Below are positions 1 to 7,876 of a stretch of DNA of 13,683 nucleotides, in pieces (position 1 is the first letter of the stretch; every line of letters starts with the position of its first letter). The position numbers and the translations under genes were made by a program. The notes beneath the pieces were generated by a model, which was not told the DNA's origin, ran no database searches, and saw only the letters and a program-made list of their open reading frames with translations. The DNA is from Clostridia bacterium (GTDB taxonomy: Bacteria > Bacillota > Clostridia > Christensenellales > Borkfalkiaceae): the NCBI GenBank assembly GCA_900769545.1, contig CAAGGZ010000101.1, forward strand, positions 1-13,683, written 5' to 3'.

Positions 1-54
1 AGCGATAGGGATAATTTGGAAGGATATGCAATAAAACTCGGTTTAATGGAGTAA
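1..54 (+). CDS. C-terminal tail of an unidentified upstream gene (partial)
   Basis: Frame 1 is open from the first base and ends in TAA at 52-54, encoding SDRDNLEGYAIKLGLME. The following gene starts only 2 bp after this stop, and its ribosome binding site (GGAG, 48-51) lies inside these last codons. That is the usual arrangement of two translationally coupled genes in one operon. The tail is too short to name a family and I do not recognise it. A chance open frame of 17 codons is possible, so the call rests mainly on the spacing and the protein-like composition. Confidence 0.5.
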   Translation, partial: SDRDNLEGYAIKLGLME

Positions 55-56
55 TC

Positions 57-1121
57 ATGAGAAGAATTTGGACGACCGTATATGCGGTATTTTGTACAAT
101 TACATTATGCGCAGGTTTTTTTCTCGCGTTCTTTTTCTCGTGGCAAGCCGGGACTGCGCAAGTTTGGCATTGCGTATACGGTTTGGTAATGGGGTTGATT
201 TTATCGCCGATTATTCACGAGCTTGGTCACGTCAGTTTTGGCTTGATTGCCAAAATGGACTACGTTTACGTAAAATGTTTCTGTTTTAAAGTATATATTA
301 AAGAGGGTAAAAAACGTTTGGGCTTTGCTTCGCCGTTTGCGGCAGACCAAACACAGATGCTGCCAAAAACGGGTGGCAATATGCGCGAGCGCGCAATCCA
401 ATATACGCTCGGAGGTCAAATTTTCAGCGGTATTTTCTTTACGCTCATTTTATCGGCGGCAATTCTAACGACGGCGCTTAAAGCTCCCTCTTTTGCACTT
501 TGGGGAATGACCCCGTATGCAGGATATTTATTCATATTGAACGTACCGCCTCTCGAATACGCAAGCGGAAAAACAGATATGCTTGTCTATCGGGGTATAA
601 AAAAAGGCGAAGCGGCGGAAAAAACTATGCTCGCCGCTATGGAAATTCAAGGCAGATTATACGAGGGCTACAGTTTTACGGAAATCGACGAAAGCTACTA
701 TTTGGACTTGCCGCAGCTTCCCGAGGACGAGCCACTTTTTGCCGTCATTATGGATTTGAAGTACCGTTACTACTTAGAGAAAAATGACTACGACAAAGCG
801 TCGGACAGCTTGAATCGCTTGGCGCAAGCCGAACCCTATCTTTCAAATGGAGAGGTACAAAAACTCATTGGCGAGTTGACCTATATGCACGCCTTGGGAG
901 GGAATATCGAGCTTGCGGAAAAAAGCGCAAAGCTTTGTGAAGAATATTTAAAACGCGATGAAACAGAACCCAAGCGGATTTTGGCGGCTTATGCCAAAGC
1001 CGTAGGCAATACCGAGGGCGTAGAAATATTATTAAAACAAGCGCGCGAGTGTATGCGCAAGGAATATATCAAAGGCGTACGCAAAGCGGAAGAAATTTTG
1101 TGCGCGCGTATTGAGGCATAA
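57..1121 (+). CDS. M50-like membrane zinc metalloprotease with helical C-terminal domain
   Basis: This is a predicted integral membrane protein of 354 residues. Hydrophobic segments lie at about 9-29, 38-53, 115-140 and 146-163. The second ends in HELGH (residues 54-58), the zinc-binding HExxH motif of site-2-type M50 proteases. GGQ at 119-121 sits where M50 proteins have a Gly-rich loop. N162 and D174 (in LNVPP...GKTD) match the N-x-x-P...D element that gives the third zinc ligand, so the active site looks intact. Residues about 220-354 are charged, soluble and helical, with repeating Tyr/Leu/Ala patterns suggestive of TPR-like repeats; that part is inference. The start has GGAG 5 bp upstream. 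Spacing suggests an operon with the gene before it, and malQ follows 40 bp later. The target is unknown: regulated intramembrane proteolysis is the family role, but no substrate gene (sigma or anti-sigma factor) is visible nearby. Confidence 0.75.
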   Translation: MRRIWTTVYAVFCTITLCAGFFLAFFFSWQAGTAQVWHCVYGLVMGLILSPIIHELGHVSFGLIAKMDYVYVKCFCFKVYIKEGKKRLGFASPFAADQTQMLPKTGGNMRERAIQYTLGGQIFSGIFFTLILSAAILTTALKAPSFALWGMTPYAGYLFILNVPPLEYASGKTDMLVYRGIKKGEAAEKTMLAAMEIQGRLYEGYSFTEIDESYYLDLPQLPEDEPLFAVIMDLKYRYYLEKNDYDKASDSLNRLAQAEPYLSNGEVQKLIGELTYMHALGGNIELAEKSAKLCEEYLKRDETEPKRILAAYAKAVGNTEGVEILLKQARECMRKEYIKGVRKAEEILCARIEA

Positions 1122-1161
1122 AAACTGTAAAATCGGCAAACCTTAATAACAAAAGAGGAAT

Positions 1162-2691
1162 ATGAAAAGTATGGAAAGAATGGAAACGGAGCAACTGAAT
1201 GAGCGCAGGGCAGGCATTTTAATGCCCGTTTCTTCGTTGCCCTCTAAAGAGGGGATTGGTACGCTCGGTAAAGGCGCGTATGCGTTTGTGGATTGGTTGC
1301 AATCGGCAGGGATGCGTATTTGGCAGGTGTTGCCGCTCCTGCCCACAGGGTACGGCGACAGCCCGTATCAGTCCTGTGCGGCAGACGCGCTGAATTTTTA
1401 TTTCATTGATTTGGAAACACTGGCAACGCAGGGGCTTTTGGCGGAAGCGGAGCTCTCTGCCGTGACGTGGAGCGACGACGTTCGCCGTGTGGATTACGGA
1501 AAACTGTTTGCGCATAAAGCGGATATTTTACGAAAAGCGTTCGCTCGGTTTGATAAAACCGACGTAGAGTGGCAATCTTTTCTTGCGGCGAAAAGTTACG
1601 AGGATTTTGCCGTGTTTATGACGCTGAAAGAGGATTTTTCTTATAAATCTTGGAAGGAATGGGAAAAGCCCTATTGCAGTTACGATGAAAAAGTCATCAA
1701 CGCCTATATCTCGGAAAATAAAGAAAGAATTGAATTTTGGCAGTTTACGCAATATCTCTTTTTACTGCAGTGGAACGCATTACACGCGTATGCAATGGAA
1801 AAAGGAATCTCTATAATGGGAGATATGCCCATTTACGTGGCGTATGACAGCGTTGAGGTTTGGAAATACCGCAAAGACTTATTTCTGCTCGATAAAAAAG
1901 GGGACGTCGGTTTGCGCGCAGGCGTTCCGCCCGATGCGTTTTCCGAGGACGGTCAGTTTTGGGGGAATCCCGTATACGATTGGAAGAAACTTAAAAAATC
2001 CAATTACGGTTGGTGGAAAAAGAGAATGGAGTACGCCTTCTCGCTGTTCGATATTATTCGAATCGACCATTTCCGCGCGTTCGATCGCTTCTATGCCATT
2101 CCTGCGGATGCGGAAACAGCAAAGGAAGGGGAGTGGATGGACGGCCCCAAGTCGGTATTGTTCAAAGCATTGGGCGTGCAATCCATCGTGGCGGAAGATT
2201 TGGGCTTGATAGACGACGGAGTCAGAAAACTCCTAAAAGAGACAGGCTTCCCCGGTATGAAAGTGTTCGAGTTTGCGTTCGACGGCAATCCCGAAAACGA
2301 ATATTTGCCTTCGCTGTATAATGAAAACAGCGTGGCATATACCGGTACGCACGATAACGACACGTTGTACGCGTTCATCGATAAAATGGAAAAATCGGAA
2401 CGTAAGGACTTTGAAACGGTTTTGGAAGAGGAGTGTTTAAACGCAGACGTTCCGTACGTGGTGGAAACTTTAGAGGACGAATGCGCGACGATTATTCAGT
2501 TGTTGTTATCCTCTAAGGCAAATACGGTTGTGATTCCTATGCACGACGTACTGTGTTTTGGCGAGGAAGCGCGTATGAACGCGCCGTCCACCGTCTCCAA
2601 TCTAAATTGGACGTTCCGTTTTGTCGAAACGGATTTCAAACGCCGTAAAGCGGCTTGGCTGAAAGGCTTAGTCGAAGAATATAATCGATAA
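1162..2691 (+). CDS. malQ: 4-alpha-glucanotransferase (amylomaltase, GH77)
   Basis: A cytoplasmic enzyme that moves a 1,4-alpha-glucan segment from one maltodextrin to another, lengthening chains for phosphorylase and releasing glucose. The 509 residues match a standard bacterial MalQ. SSLPSKEGIGTLG at 24-36 is the GH77 N-terminal signature, and QVLPLLPTGYGDSPYQ at 55-70 is the next conserved block. The three catalytic acids are present: nucleophile D302 in RIDHFR, acid/base E345 in VAEDLG, and D398 in THDND. RMNAPST at 471-477 is the conserved C-terminal block. AGAGG at 1154-1158 lies only 3 bp from the chosen ATG. In-frame ATGs at 1171 and 1180 are possible starts and would change only the first 3-6 residues. 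malP follows 82 bp downstream on the same strand, so the two probably act and are transcribed together. Confidence 0.95.
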   Translation: MKSMERMETEQLNERRAGILMPVSSLPSKEGIGTLGKGAYAFVDWLQSAGMRIWQVLPLLPTGYGDSPYQSCAADALNFYFIDLETLATQGLLAEAELSAVTWSDDVRRVDYGKLFAHKADILRKAFARFDKTDVEWQSFLAAKSYEDFAVFMTLKEDFSYKSWKEWEKPYCSYDEKVINAYISENKERIEFWQFTQYLFLLQWNALHAYAMEKGISIMGDMPIYVAYDSVEVWKYRKDLFLLDKKGDVGLRAGVPPDAFSEDGQFWGNPVYDWKKLKKSNYGWWKKRMEYAFSLFDIIRIDHFRAFDRFYAIPADAETAKEGEWMDGPKSVLFKALGVQSIVAEDLGLIDDGVRKLLKETGFPGMKVFEFAFDGNPENEYLPSLYNENSVAYTGTHDNDTLYAFIDKMEKSERKDFETVLEEECLNADVPYVVETLEDECATIIQLLLSSKANTVVIPMHDVLCFGEEARMNAPSTVSNLNWTFRFVETDFKRRKAAWLKGLVEEYNR

Positions 2692-2719
2692 AAATTGCAT
2701 AATCCCGTATAAAAATCCG

Positions 2720-2756
2720 TAAAGTTTATCAAACTTTATGTGACATAGCCTTATGT
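2720..2756 (+). other. Two small hairpins in the malQ-malP gap
   Basis: The 82-bp gap between malQ and malP holds two adjacent inverted repeats. TAAAGTTT (2720-2727) pairs with AAACTTTA (2731-2738) around a 3-base loop. ACATA (2743-2747) pairs with TATGT (2752-2756) around a 4-base loop. Neither is followed by a run of T, so they are not convincing terminators. They end just before the malP ribosome binding site AAAAGGAG (2757-2764) and could affect message stability or malP translation. The stems are A+T rich, so they would be weak. I see no clear promoter here. Confidence 0.35.
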
Positions 2757-2773
2757 AAAAGGAGCGCGGGAGT

Positions 2774-5080
2774 ATGATAAATAAAAAACAGTTAAAAGAA
2801 GATTTCAACTGCATTTTGAGGGCAAATGCCTGTAATGAGGAAAGTTTAAACGTCAAAGCGACGTACAACGCCTTTTCAAAAGCGGTGATGGCAAATCTTT
2901 TTCAAGATTGGGAAGAAAACCGCAATGCTGATAAAAAGCGTTGCGGTTATTTTTCTGCGGAATTTTTAATCGGCAGGACAGTGTTTTCCAATTTGCTCAA
3001 TTTGGGTCTGTTAAAGGAAAGTAAGGAGCTTTTAAAAGAGTACGGCATAGAGCTAAGCGCCTTTGAGGAAATCGACGACGCGGCGCTCGGTAACGGCGGA
3101 CTTGGTCGTTTGGCGGCGTGCTTTTTAGACAGCGGTGCCTGCATCGGCGTGCCTTTGGACGGGTATGGGCTTCGCTACCGTTACGGACTTTTTAAACAAA
3201 AATTTGAGGACGGATTTCAAAAAGAATTTGCAGACGATTGGTTGCGCTTTGGCGACCCGTGGAGCGTGAGAAAAGAAACGGAGAAAGTACAGGTGGACTT
3301 TACGGACTTTTCCGTTGTCGCCGTGCCTTACGATATGCCCGTTATCGGATACCGAAACGGCGTCATCAATACGTTACGGCTTTGGCAGAGCGAGCCGCTC
3401 ACGCCCTTTGATTTCTTCACGTTTGATAAAATGGCAGGGGAAGAAACGGCGGTAAAAAATTTTGAAGCAACGGCAATCACCGACGTGCTTTATCCCAACG
3501 ACAATACGGATAAGGGAAAACTGTTGCGGCTCCGTCAACAGTATTTTATGGTATCGGCTTCGTTGCAAGATTTTTTGCGCCGCTACGAAAAGTCAGGGAA
3601 ATCGCTTTTGGAAATTCCCAAGTCGCAGGTATTCCAACTCAACGATACGCACCCTGTGCTGGCAATCCCCGAATTTATTCGCTTGTTGGAGGGTAAAGGC
3701 GTACCGTTTGAAGAAAGCGTTTTATTGGCGCAGAAAACCTTCCGTTTTACCAATCATACCATTATGGGCGAAGCGTTGGAAAAATGGCAATCCGTTTTAA
3801 TGCAGAGCATCATTCCCGAGGTTTATGAAGTGATTGAAAAATTGCAAAAACGGTTAGAGGGAGAGGATCTTCCTAAAGACAAATACTATATCATTCGTGA
3901 CGGCGTTGTACACATGGCGAACCTTGCGGTATACGTTTGCGAGAAAGTCAACGGCGTGGCGAAAATTCACACAGGGATATTAAAGGCGGACACGTTTGCG
4001 GATTGGTACGACTTATATCCCGAAAAATTTATCAACGTCACCAACGGTATTACGCCTCGGCGTTGGTTTATACTCAATAATCCGAAAATGGCGAAGCTCG
4101 TCGCCGAGAAAATCGGCGCGGAATGGGTGTTGGATTTAACGGAGCTTGAACAACTCAAAGCCTATATCCACGACGCTGACTTTAGAAAACGTTTCCTCGA
4201 AATCAAGCAGGAAAACAAGCAAAAGCTTGCTCGATATATCAAGGAACGTGAGGGGATAGAGCTTCCCACGCATTTCGTGTTCGACGCGCAGATAAAACGT
4301 CTGCATGAGTACAAACGCCAACTTCTCAACGCTTTTTCGATTTTATATATTTATAATGCGTTAAAACGAGGGGAATTGAAAGACTTCAATCCCACAGCGT
4401 TTATATTTGGCGCAAAAGCGGCGCCGGGGTATTACAACGCCAAAGCGATTATTAAATTTATCAATGAGATTGCCCGAAAAATAAACGCAGATGCGGAAGT
4501 GAAAGAAAAGCTCCGCGTAGTATTTGTGCAAAATTACAACGTTTCCTATGCCGAAAAAATTGTTTGCGCTTCGGATATATCGGAGCAGATTTCCATGGCA
4601 GGAATGGAAGCGAGCGGTACGGGCAATATGAAATTTATGCTTAACGGAACGGTAACGCTCGGTACGATGGACGGAGCCAACGTAGAGATATGTCAAGAAG
4701 CAGGCGAGAAAAATAATTTTATTTTCGGGGCAAGGGTGGAACAAATCGAGAGAATTAAGAGCGACTATCAGCCCACAGCGATTCTTGATAAAAACGAACG
4801 CTTAAAGGAAGTTGTTGAAAGCTTGATAGACGGCACTTTTGACGATAACGAAACGGGTGTTTTCAAAGCCCTTTACGAGAGTTTGACACAAGGAAAAGAG
4901 GCTGATAAATATCTCGTACTCTACGATTTTGCCGACTATATCGAGAAAAAACTCGCCTGCATTGCGGAGTACGGAAAGGACTCTTTTGTTACAAAGAGTT
5001 TATATAATATGGCGAGCGCAGGAAAATTCTCTTCCGACCGTTCGATAAGCGAATACGCCAAAAATGTCTGGGATATTTAG
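2774..5080 (+). CDS. malP: Glycogen/maltodextrin phosphorylase (GT35)
   Basis: A cytoplasmic pyridoxal-phosphate enzyme that splits terminal 1,4-glucosyl units from glucan with phosphate, giving glucose-1-phosphate. Conserved blocks run in order: ALGNGGLGRLAACFLDSGA (104-122), QLNDTHP (288-294), TNHT (326-329), TNGITPRRW (423-431), KRLHEYKRQLLN (508-519), and EASGTGNMKFMLNGTVTLG (612-630). K620 in GTGNMK is the lysine that holds the cofactor. The C-terminal SGKFSSDR-type block (AGKFSSDRSISEYA, 749-762) is also present. At 768 residues it is somewhat shorter than E. coli MalP or GlgP (about 800-815); it begins close to the catalytic core and has no obvious regulatory extension. AAAAGGAG ends 9 bp before the ATG. 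Glycogen phosphorylase (glgP) is the alternative name. malP is preferred because malQ and a maltodextrin-type importer flank it and no glycogen synthesis gene is present. Confidence 0.93.
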   Translation: MINKKQLKEDFNCILRANACNEESLNVKATYNAFSKAVMANLFQDWEENRNADKKRCGYFSAEFLIGRTVFSNLLNLGLLKESKELLKEYGIELSAFEEIDDAALGNGGLGRLAACFLDSGACIGVPLDGYGLRYRYGLFKQKFEDGFQKEFADDWLRFGDPWSVRKETEKVQVDFTDFSVVAVPYDMPVIGYRNGVINTLRLWQSEPLTPFDFFTFDKMAGEETAVKNFEATAITDVLYPNDNTDKGKLLRLRQQYFMVSASLQDFLRRYEKSGKSLLEIPKSQVFQLNDTHPVLAIPEFIRLLEGKGVPFEESVLLAQKTFRFTNHTIMGEALEKWQSVLMQSIIPEVYEVIEKLQKRLEGEDLPKDKYYIIRDGVVHMANLAVYVCEKVNGVAKIHTGILKADTFADWYDLYPEKFINVTNGITPRRWFILNNPKMAKLVAEKIGAEWVLDLTELEQLKAYIHDADFRKRFLEIKQENKQKLARYIKEREGIELPTHFVFDAQIKRLHEYKRQLLNAFSILYIYNALKRGELKDFNPTAFIFGAKAAPGYYNAKAIIKFINEIARKINADAEVKEKLRVVFVQNYNVSYAEKIVCASDISEQISMAGMEASGTGNMKFMLNGTVTLGTMDGANVEICQEAGEKNNFIFGARVEQIERIKSDYQPTAILDKNERLKEVVESLIDGTFDDNETGVFKALYESLTQGKEADKYLVLYDFADYIEKKLACIAEYGKDSFVTKSLYNMASAGKFSSDRSISEYAKNVWDI

Positions 5081-5085
5081 TAGCG

Positions 5086-5118
5086 AAAAAATCTTCTTTC
5101 AAGCGAAGAAGATTTTTT
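5086..5118 (+). terminator. Intrinsic terminator after malP
   Basis: The 13-base arm AAAAAATCTTCTT (5086-5098) is perfectly complementary to AAGAAGATTTTTT (5106-5118), with a 7-base loop. The 3' arm merges into a run of seven T (5113-5119). It begins 5 bp after the malP stop codon. The A-run in the 5' arm means it could work on either strand. It separates the malQ-malP unit from malEFG, which implies that malE has its own promoter or depends on read-through. Confidence 0.85.
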
Positions 5119-5167
5119 TGACTTCTGCATAAAAAGTACGCAAAACAGAAAAACTATAAGAAAGGTT

Positions 5168-5180
5168 GCCCGAAACGGGC
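5168..5180 (+). promoter_or_regulatory. GC-rich hairpin directly upstream of the malE ribosome binding site
   Basis: GCCCG (5168-5172), loop AAA, CGGGC (5176-5180): a 5-bp all-G/C stem, extendable by a T-G and a T-A pair. It sits 1 bp before the Shine-Dalgarno AGGAGG (5182-5187) of malE and stands out in an A+T-rich 112-bp gap. Such a structure could protect the 5' end of a highly expressed binding-protein message or tune translation; that is inference. Between the terminator and this hairpin (5119-5167) I found no -35/-10 pair with correct spacing. TATAAG at 5155-5160 is the only -10-like hexamer and lacks a recognisable -35. Confidence 0.45.
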
Positions 5181-5192
5181 GAGGAGGGAAAT

Positions 5193-6443
5193 ATGAAAAA
5201 GACAGTCAAGGTAATGACGTGTGGCGCGGCGGCACTTTGCGCGGCAGTCGGGCTGGTTGGATGCAGAATGGGTGAAAACGCGGACTCCGTGAAGCTTACC
5301 GTTTGGGTATCCGAAGCCGACAAGCCGTTTGCAACGTCTGTTGCGGAAGAATTTAAGAAGAAAAATCCCGATAAAAATTACGAAATTGTAATCGATATTC
5401 AAGGGGAAAACGACGTGGTGACAAGGGTGCTCAACGACGTGGAAAACGCGGCGGACGTATACTCTTGCTTGAATGACCAGTTGAGCAAATTTATCAACGG
5501 CGACGCGCTTGCAAAAATCGCAGGGGAGCGTTTAGAACGTATCAAAAAAGTAAATGCGGAAGACGCCATCGACTCGGTTACGCTGACGGTAAACGGTAGC
5601 GAGGGTGTGTACGGTATGCCCTATACGGACAATACCTTTTTCCTGTATTACAACAAGTCGGTGTTCTCCGAACAGGACGTAGCTTCCATTGACGGCATTT
5701 TGAGCAAATGCTCCGAAAAGAAACAATTTGCTTTTCCTATGACGGACGGTTGGTATACGACATCTTTCTATTTCGGGAAAGGGTTGGGTTACGAGGTTGA
5801 GTACGACGACCATCTTGCGGAAAAGAGTATCACCTGCAATTTCGATAACGAAACGGGCAAAGCGGTTACGCAGTCTATGTGGACGCTTGTAAAAGACAAG
5901 CGAGTGAAAGCGGACGCAAACGATTCCAAAATAACGGCAGGGTTTAACGACGGGTCTATCGTGGCGGCGGTTTCGGGTACGTGGAATCGAACGACGATTG
6001 AAAAATACTTGGGGGAAAACTTTGCGGCGACAAAATTGCCCACGTATACCTTTAAAAACGGAGCGGATTCCAGCGAGCAGGTACAGCTTGTCTCCTTTGC
6101 CGGCTATAAACTGATGGGTGTGAATAACTATTCCAAAAATAAAACGGACGCAATGGATTTTGCGGAATTTTACACCAACAGGGAAAACCAAATCAAGCAC
6201 TTTGAGGAACGAGGCTTTGTGCCCACAGACTTAGAAGCTCGCGCGGATGAAAAGGTACAATCGGATATTTGCGCGAAAGCCATCACACAGCAGTTGAAGT
6301 TCAGTAAAACGCAAAAAGGCGTTCCGTCCACGCTGTGGGTGCCTATGGAAGGGTTGGGCTCCGCTATGGTAACGGGCGCGCAGAGCGGTTCGTTTGACTT
6401 GAATGCGCAGTTGAAAGCCTGCGTAGACGCTATTAAAAAATAA
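5193..6443 (+). CDS. malE: Maltodextrin-type ABC importer substrate-binding lipoprotein
   Basis: An extracellular sugar-binding lipoprotein of 416 residues. ATG at 5193 is chosen because AGGAGG (5182-5187) lies 5 bp upstream and the protein then starts with a proper lipoprotein signal: Lys-rich N-terminus, hydrophobic stretch, and lipobox LVGC with lipidated C24. A longer reading from TTG at 5166 would put charged residues ahead of the signal. The mature part has the cluster-B/family-1 binding-protein pattern: KLTVWVSEADKPF (34-46) opening the N-lobe, GMPYTDNTFFLYYNKSVF (141-158) matching the MalE hinge region, and VAAVSGTWN further on. malF follows after 29 bp and malG overlaps malF, so the three form one importer. 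Maltodextrin specificity is inferred from the adjacent malQ and malP plus family resemblance. Another oligosaccharide cannot be excluded. Confidence 0.88.
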   Translation: MKKTVKVMTCGAAALCAAVGLVGCRMGENADSVKLTVWVSEADKPFATSVAEEFKKKNPDKNYEIVIDIQGENDVVTRVLNDVENAADVYSCLNDQLSKFINGDALAKIAGERLERIKKVNAEDAIDSVTLTVNGSEGVYGMPYTDNTFFLYYNKSVFSEQDVASIDGILSKCSEKKQFAFPMTDGWYTTSFYFGKGLGYEVEYDDHLAEKSITCNFDNETGKAVTQSMWTLVKDKRVKADANDSKITAGFNDGSIVAAVSGTWNRTTIEKYLGENFAATKLPTYTFKNGADSSEQVQLVSFAGYKLMGVNNYSKNKTDAMDFAEFYTNRENQIKHFEERGFVPTDLEARADEKVQSDICAKAITQQLKFSKTQKGVPSTLWVPMEGLGSAMVTGAQSGSFDLNAQLKACVDAIKK

Positions 6444-6472
6444 GTATGTAATGTAGCAAAAAGGGGGAGAAC

Positions 6473-7876
6473 GTGAAAACGAAACGTAAAACAGTAAAAA
6501 GGACAAATAGTATTCAAGATTTGATTTTTGCGGTAAAACACGGGTCGTTTGCGACGCGTTGCTCCCTTTTTGTTATGGGCTTTGGTCAAATCGCAAGGGG
6601 ACAAATTGCCAAGGGCGCGTTGTATCTACTCGCCCAAGCGGCATTTTTGCTCTACCTTATCTTTTTTGGCGGACGGTATATTGCGCACCTGTTTTCAGGG
6701 AATCTGGGTACAAAGCTCGCAGTTGAGCAGTGGAATGAAGAACTGCAAATTTTTGAAAAAATCAAAGGCGACAACAGCTTTTTAATTCTGCTGTACGGCG
6801 TTGTCAGTCTTGTGGTCATTTGTCTGTTTCTTGTGCTTTGGGCGATGAACGTAAAAGGGAGCTACGAAAACGACAAACGTATTAAAGAGGGCAGAGCGCT
6901 CTCTACCCTGCGTGAAGACGTTCGGTTTTTATTTAACGAGCGTTTTTATGTGCCGTTATTGTTGCCGCCCTTTATAGGACTTTTGATATTCACGGTGATG
7001 CCGCTCATTTTTATGGTGCTTATCGCCTTTACCAATTACGACTACGCGCATACGCCCCCTGGAAAACTGTTCGATTGGGTTGGGATAGAAAATTTTAAAA
7101 CAATGTTTTCCTTTTCGGGCGGCGGCTCGGGCTTTGCAATGGTGTTTTTGCGCGTGTTGCTCTGGACGTTCGTTTGGGCGTTTTTCGCTACCTTTTCCAA
7201 TTACTTTTTAGGGTTGATTATCGCTCTTTTAATAGGAAAAAAGGGAATACGCTTTAAGAAGCTTTTCAGGACTTTGTTTGTGGTGGCGATTGCCGTTCCG
7301 CAATTCGTGACGTTGTTGCTTATGCAAAAAATACTCGATGGGGACGGAATATTGAATAAGCTGCTCGGTACGAGGATTCTATGGCTATCCGACCAAAGAA
7401 ATTTTGCCCTATTGCCAAGGCTGATGATTATTCTCGTCAACGTGTGGATAGGCGTTCCGCATACGCTGCTGATGTGTTCGGGGATTCTTATGAATATTCC
7501 CGAAGACTATTACGAGGCGGCAAGGATAGACGGAGCCAGCCCCGTGCGCATCTTTATGCACATAACATTACCGTATATGCTGCATATTACGACGCCGTAT
7601 TTGATTACGCAATTTGTGGGAAATATCAATAATTTCAACATTATTTGGCTGCTCACAGGCGGCGGACCCGTGGACAATGTATATTACGGTAGCGGCTCGC
7701 AAGCGCAATCTACCGACCTTTTGGTGACGTGGCTGTACCGTCTGACGGTTGATCAAAATCCTAAGTATAACGTAGCCTCTGTTATCGGTATTGTCATATT
7801 CGTCATTTGCGCAACGTTGTCGCTGATTACCTTTAACCGAACTTCTGCCGCAAAAAGCGAGGAGGCGTTTCAATAA
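6473..7876 (+). CDS. malF: Maltodextrin ABC importer permease, MalF type
   Basis: Inner permease subunit of the importer, 467 residues. It starts at GTG (6473) with a purine-rich ribosome binding site (GGGGGAGA, 6463-6470) just upstream. The N-terminal ~150 residues carry the extra region common in Firmicutes MalF proteins: an FGQIARGQIAKGALYLLAQ block (37-55) and two hydrophobic segments. The typical binding-protein-dependent permease core follows from about 158. The EAA loop that docks with the ATPase is EAARIDGASP (348-357), ending near P367. LLTGGGP (393-399) is the usual MalF motif after it. The stop codon overlaps the malG start by one base (TAATG), so translation is probably coupled. 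Confidence 0.92.
   Translation: MKTKRKTVKRTNSIQDLIFAVKHGSFATRCSLFVMGFGQIARGQIAKGALYLLAQAAFLLYLIFFGGRYIAHLFSGNLGTKLAVEQWNEELQIFEKIKGDNSFLILLYGVVSLVVICLFLVLWAMNVKGSYENDKRIKEGRALSTLREDVRFLFNERFYVPLLLPPFIGLLIFTVMPLIFMVLIAFTNYDYAHTPPGKLFDWVGIENFKTMFSFSGGGSGFAMVFLRVLLWTFVWAFFATFSNYFLGLIIALLIGKKGIRFKKLFRTLFVVAIAVPQFVTLLLMQKILDGDGILNKLLGTRILWLSDQRNFALLPRLMIILVNVWIGVPHTLLMCSGILMNIPEDYYEAARIDGASPVRIFMHITLPYMLHITTPYLITQFVGNINNFNIIWLLTGGGPVDNVYYGSGSQAQSTDLLVTWLYRLTVDQNPKYNVASVIGIVIFVICATLSLITFNRTSAAKSEEAFQ

Noticed and set aside
5118..5123. TTGACT as a -35 box for malE
   Set aside because: The sequence at 16-18 bp spacing is not -10-like, and the only -10-like hexamer (TATAAG, 5155-5160) is 31 bp away. 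It also overlaps the terminator T-run.
5166..5192. Upstream TTG start for the maltodextrin-binding protein
   Set aside because: It would add nine residues including three Glu before the signal peptide and would include the ribosome binding site in the coding region. ATG at 5193 has AGGAGG at 5 bp spacing.
5532..6200. 222-codon open frame on the minus strand opposite malE
   Set aside because: It is fully contained in malE, has Arg/Phe/Val-rich low-plausibility protein sequence, and lacks any domain or supporting operon context.
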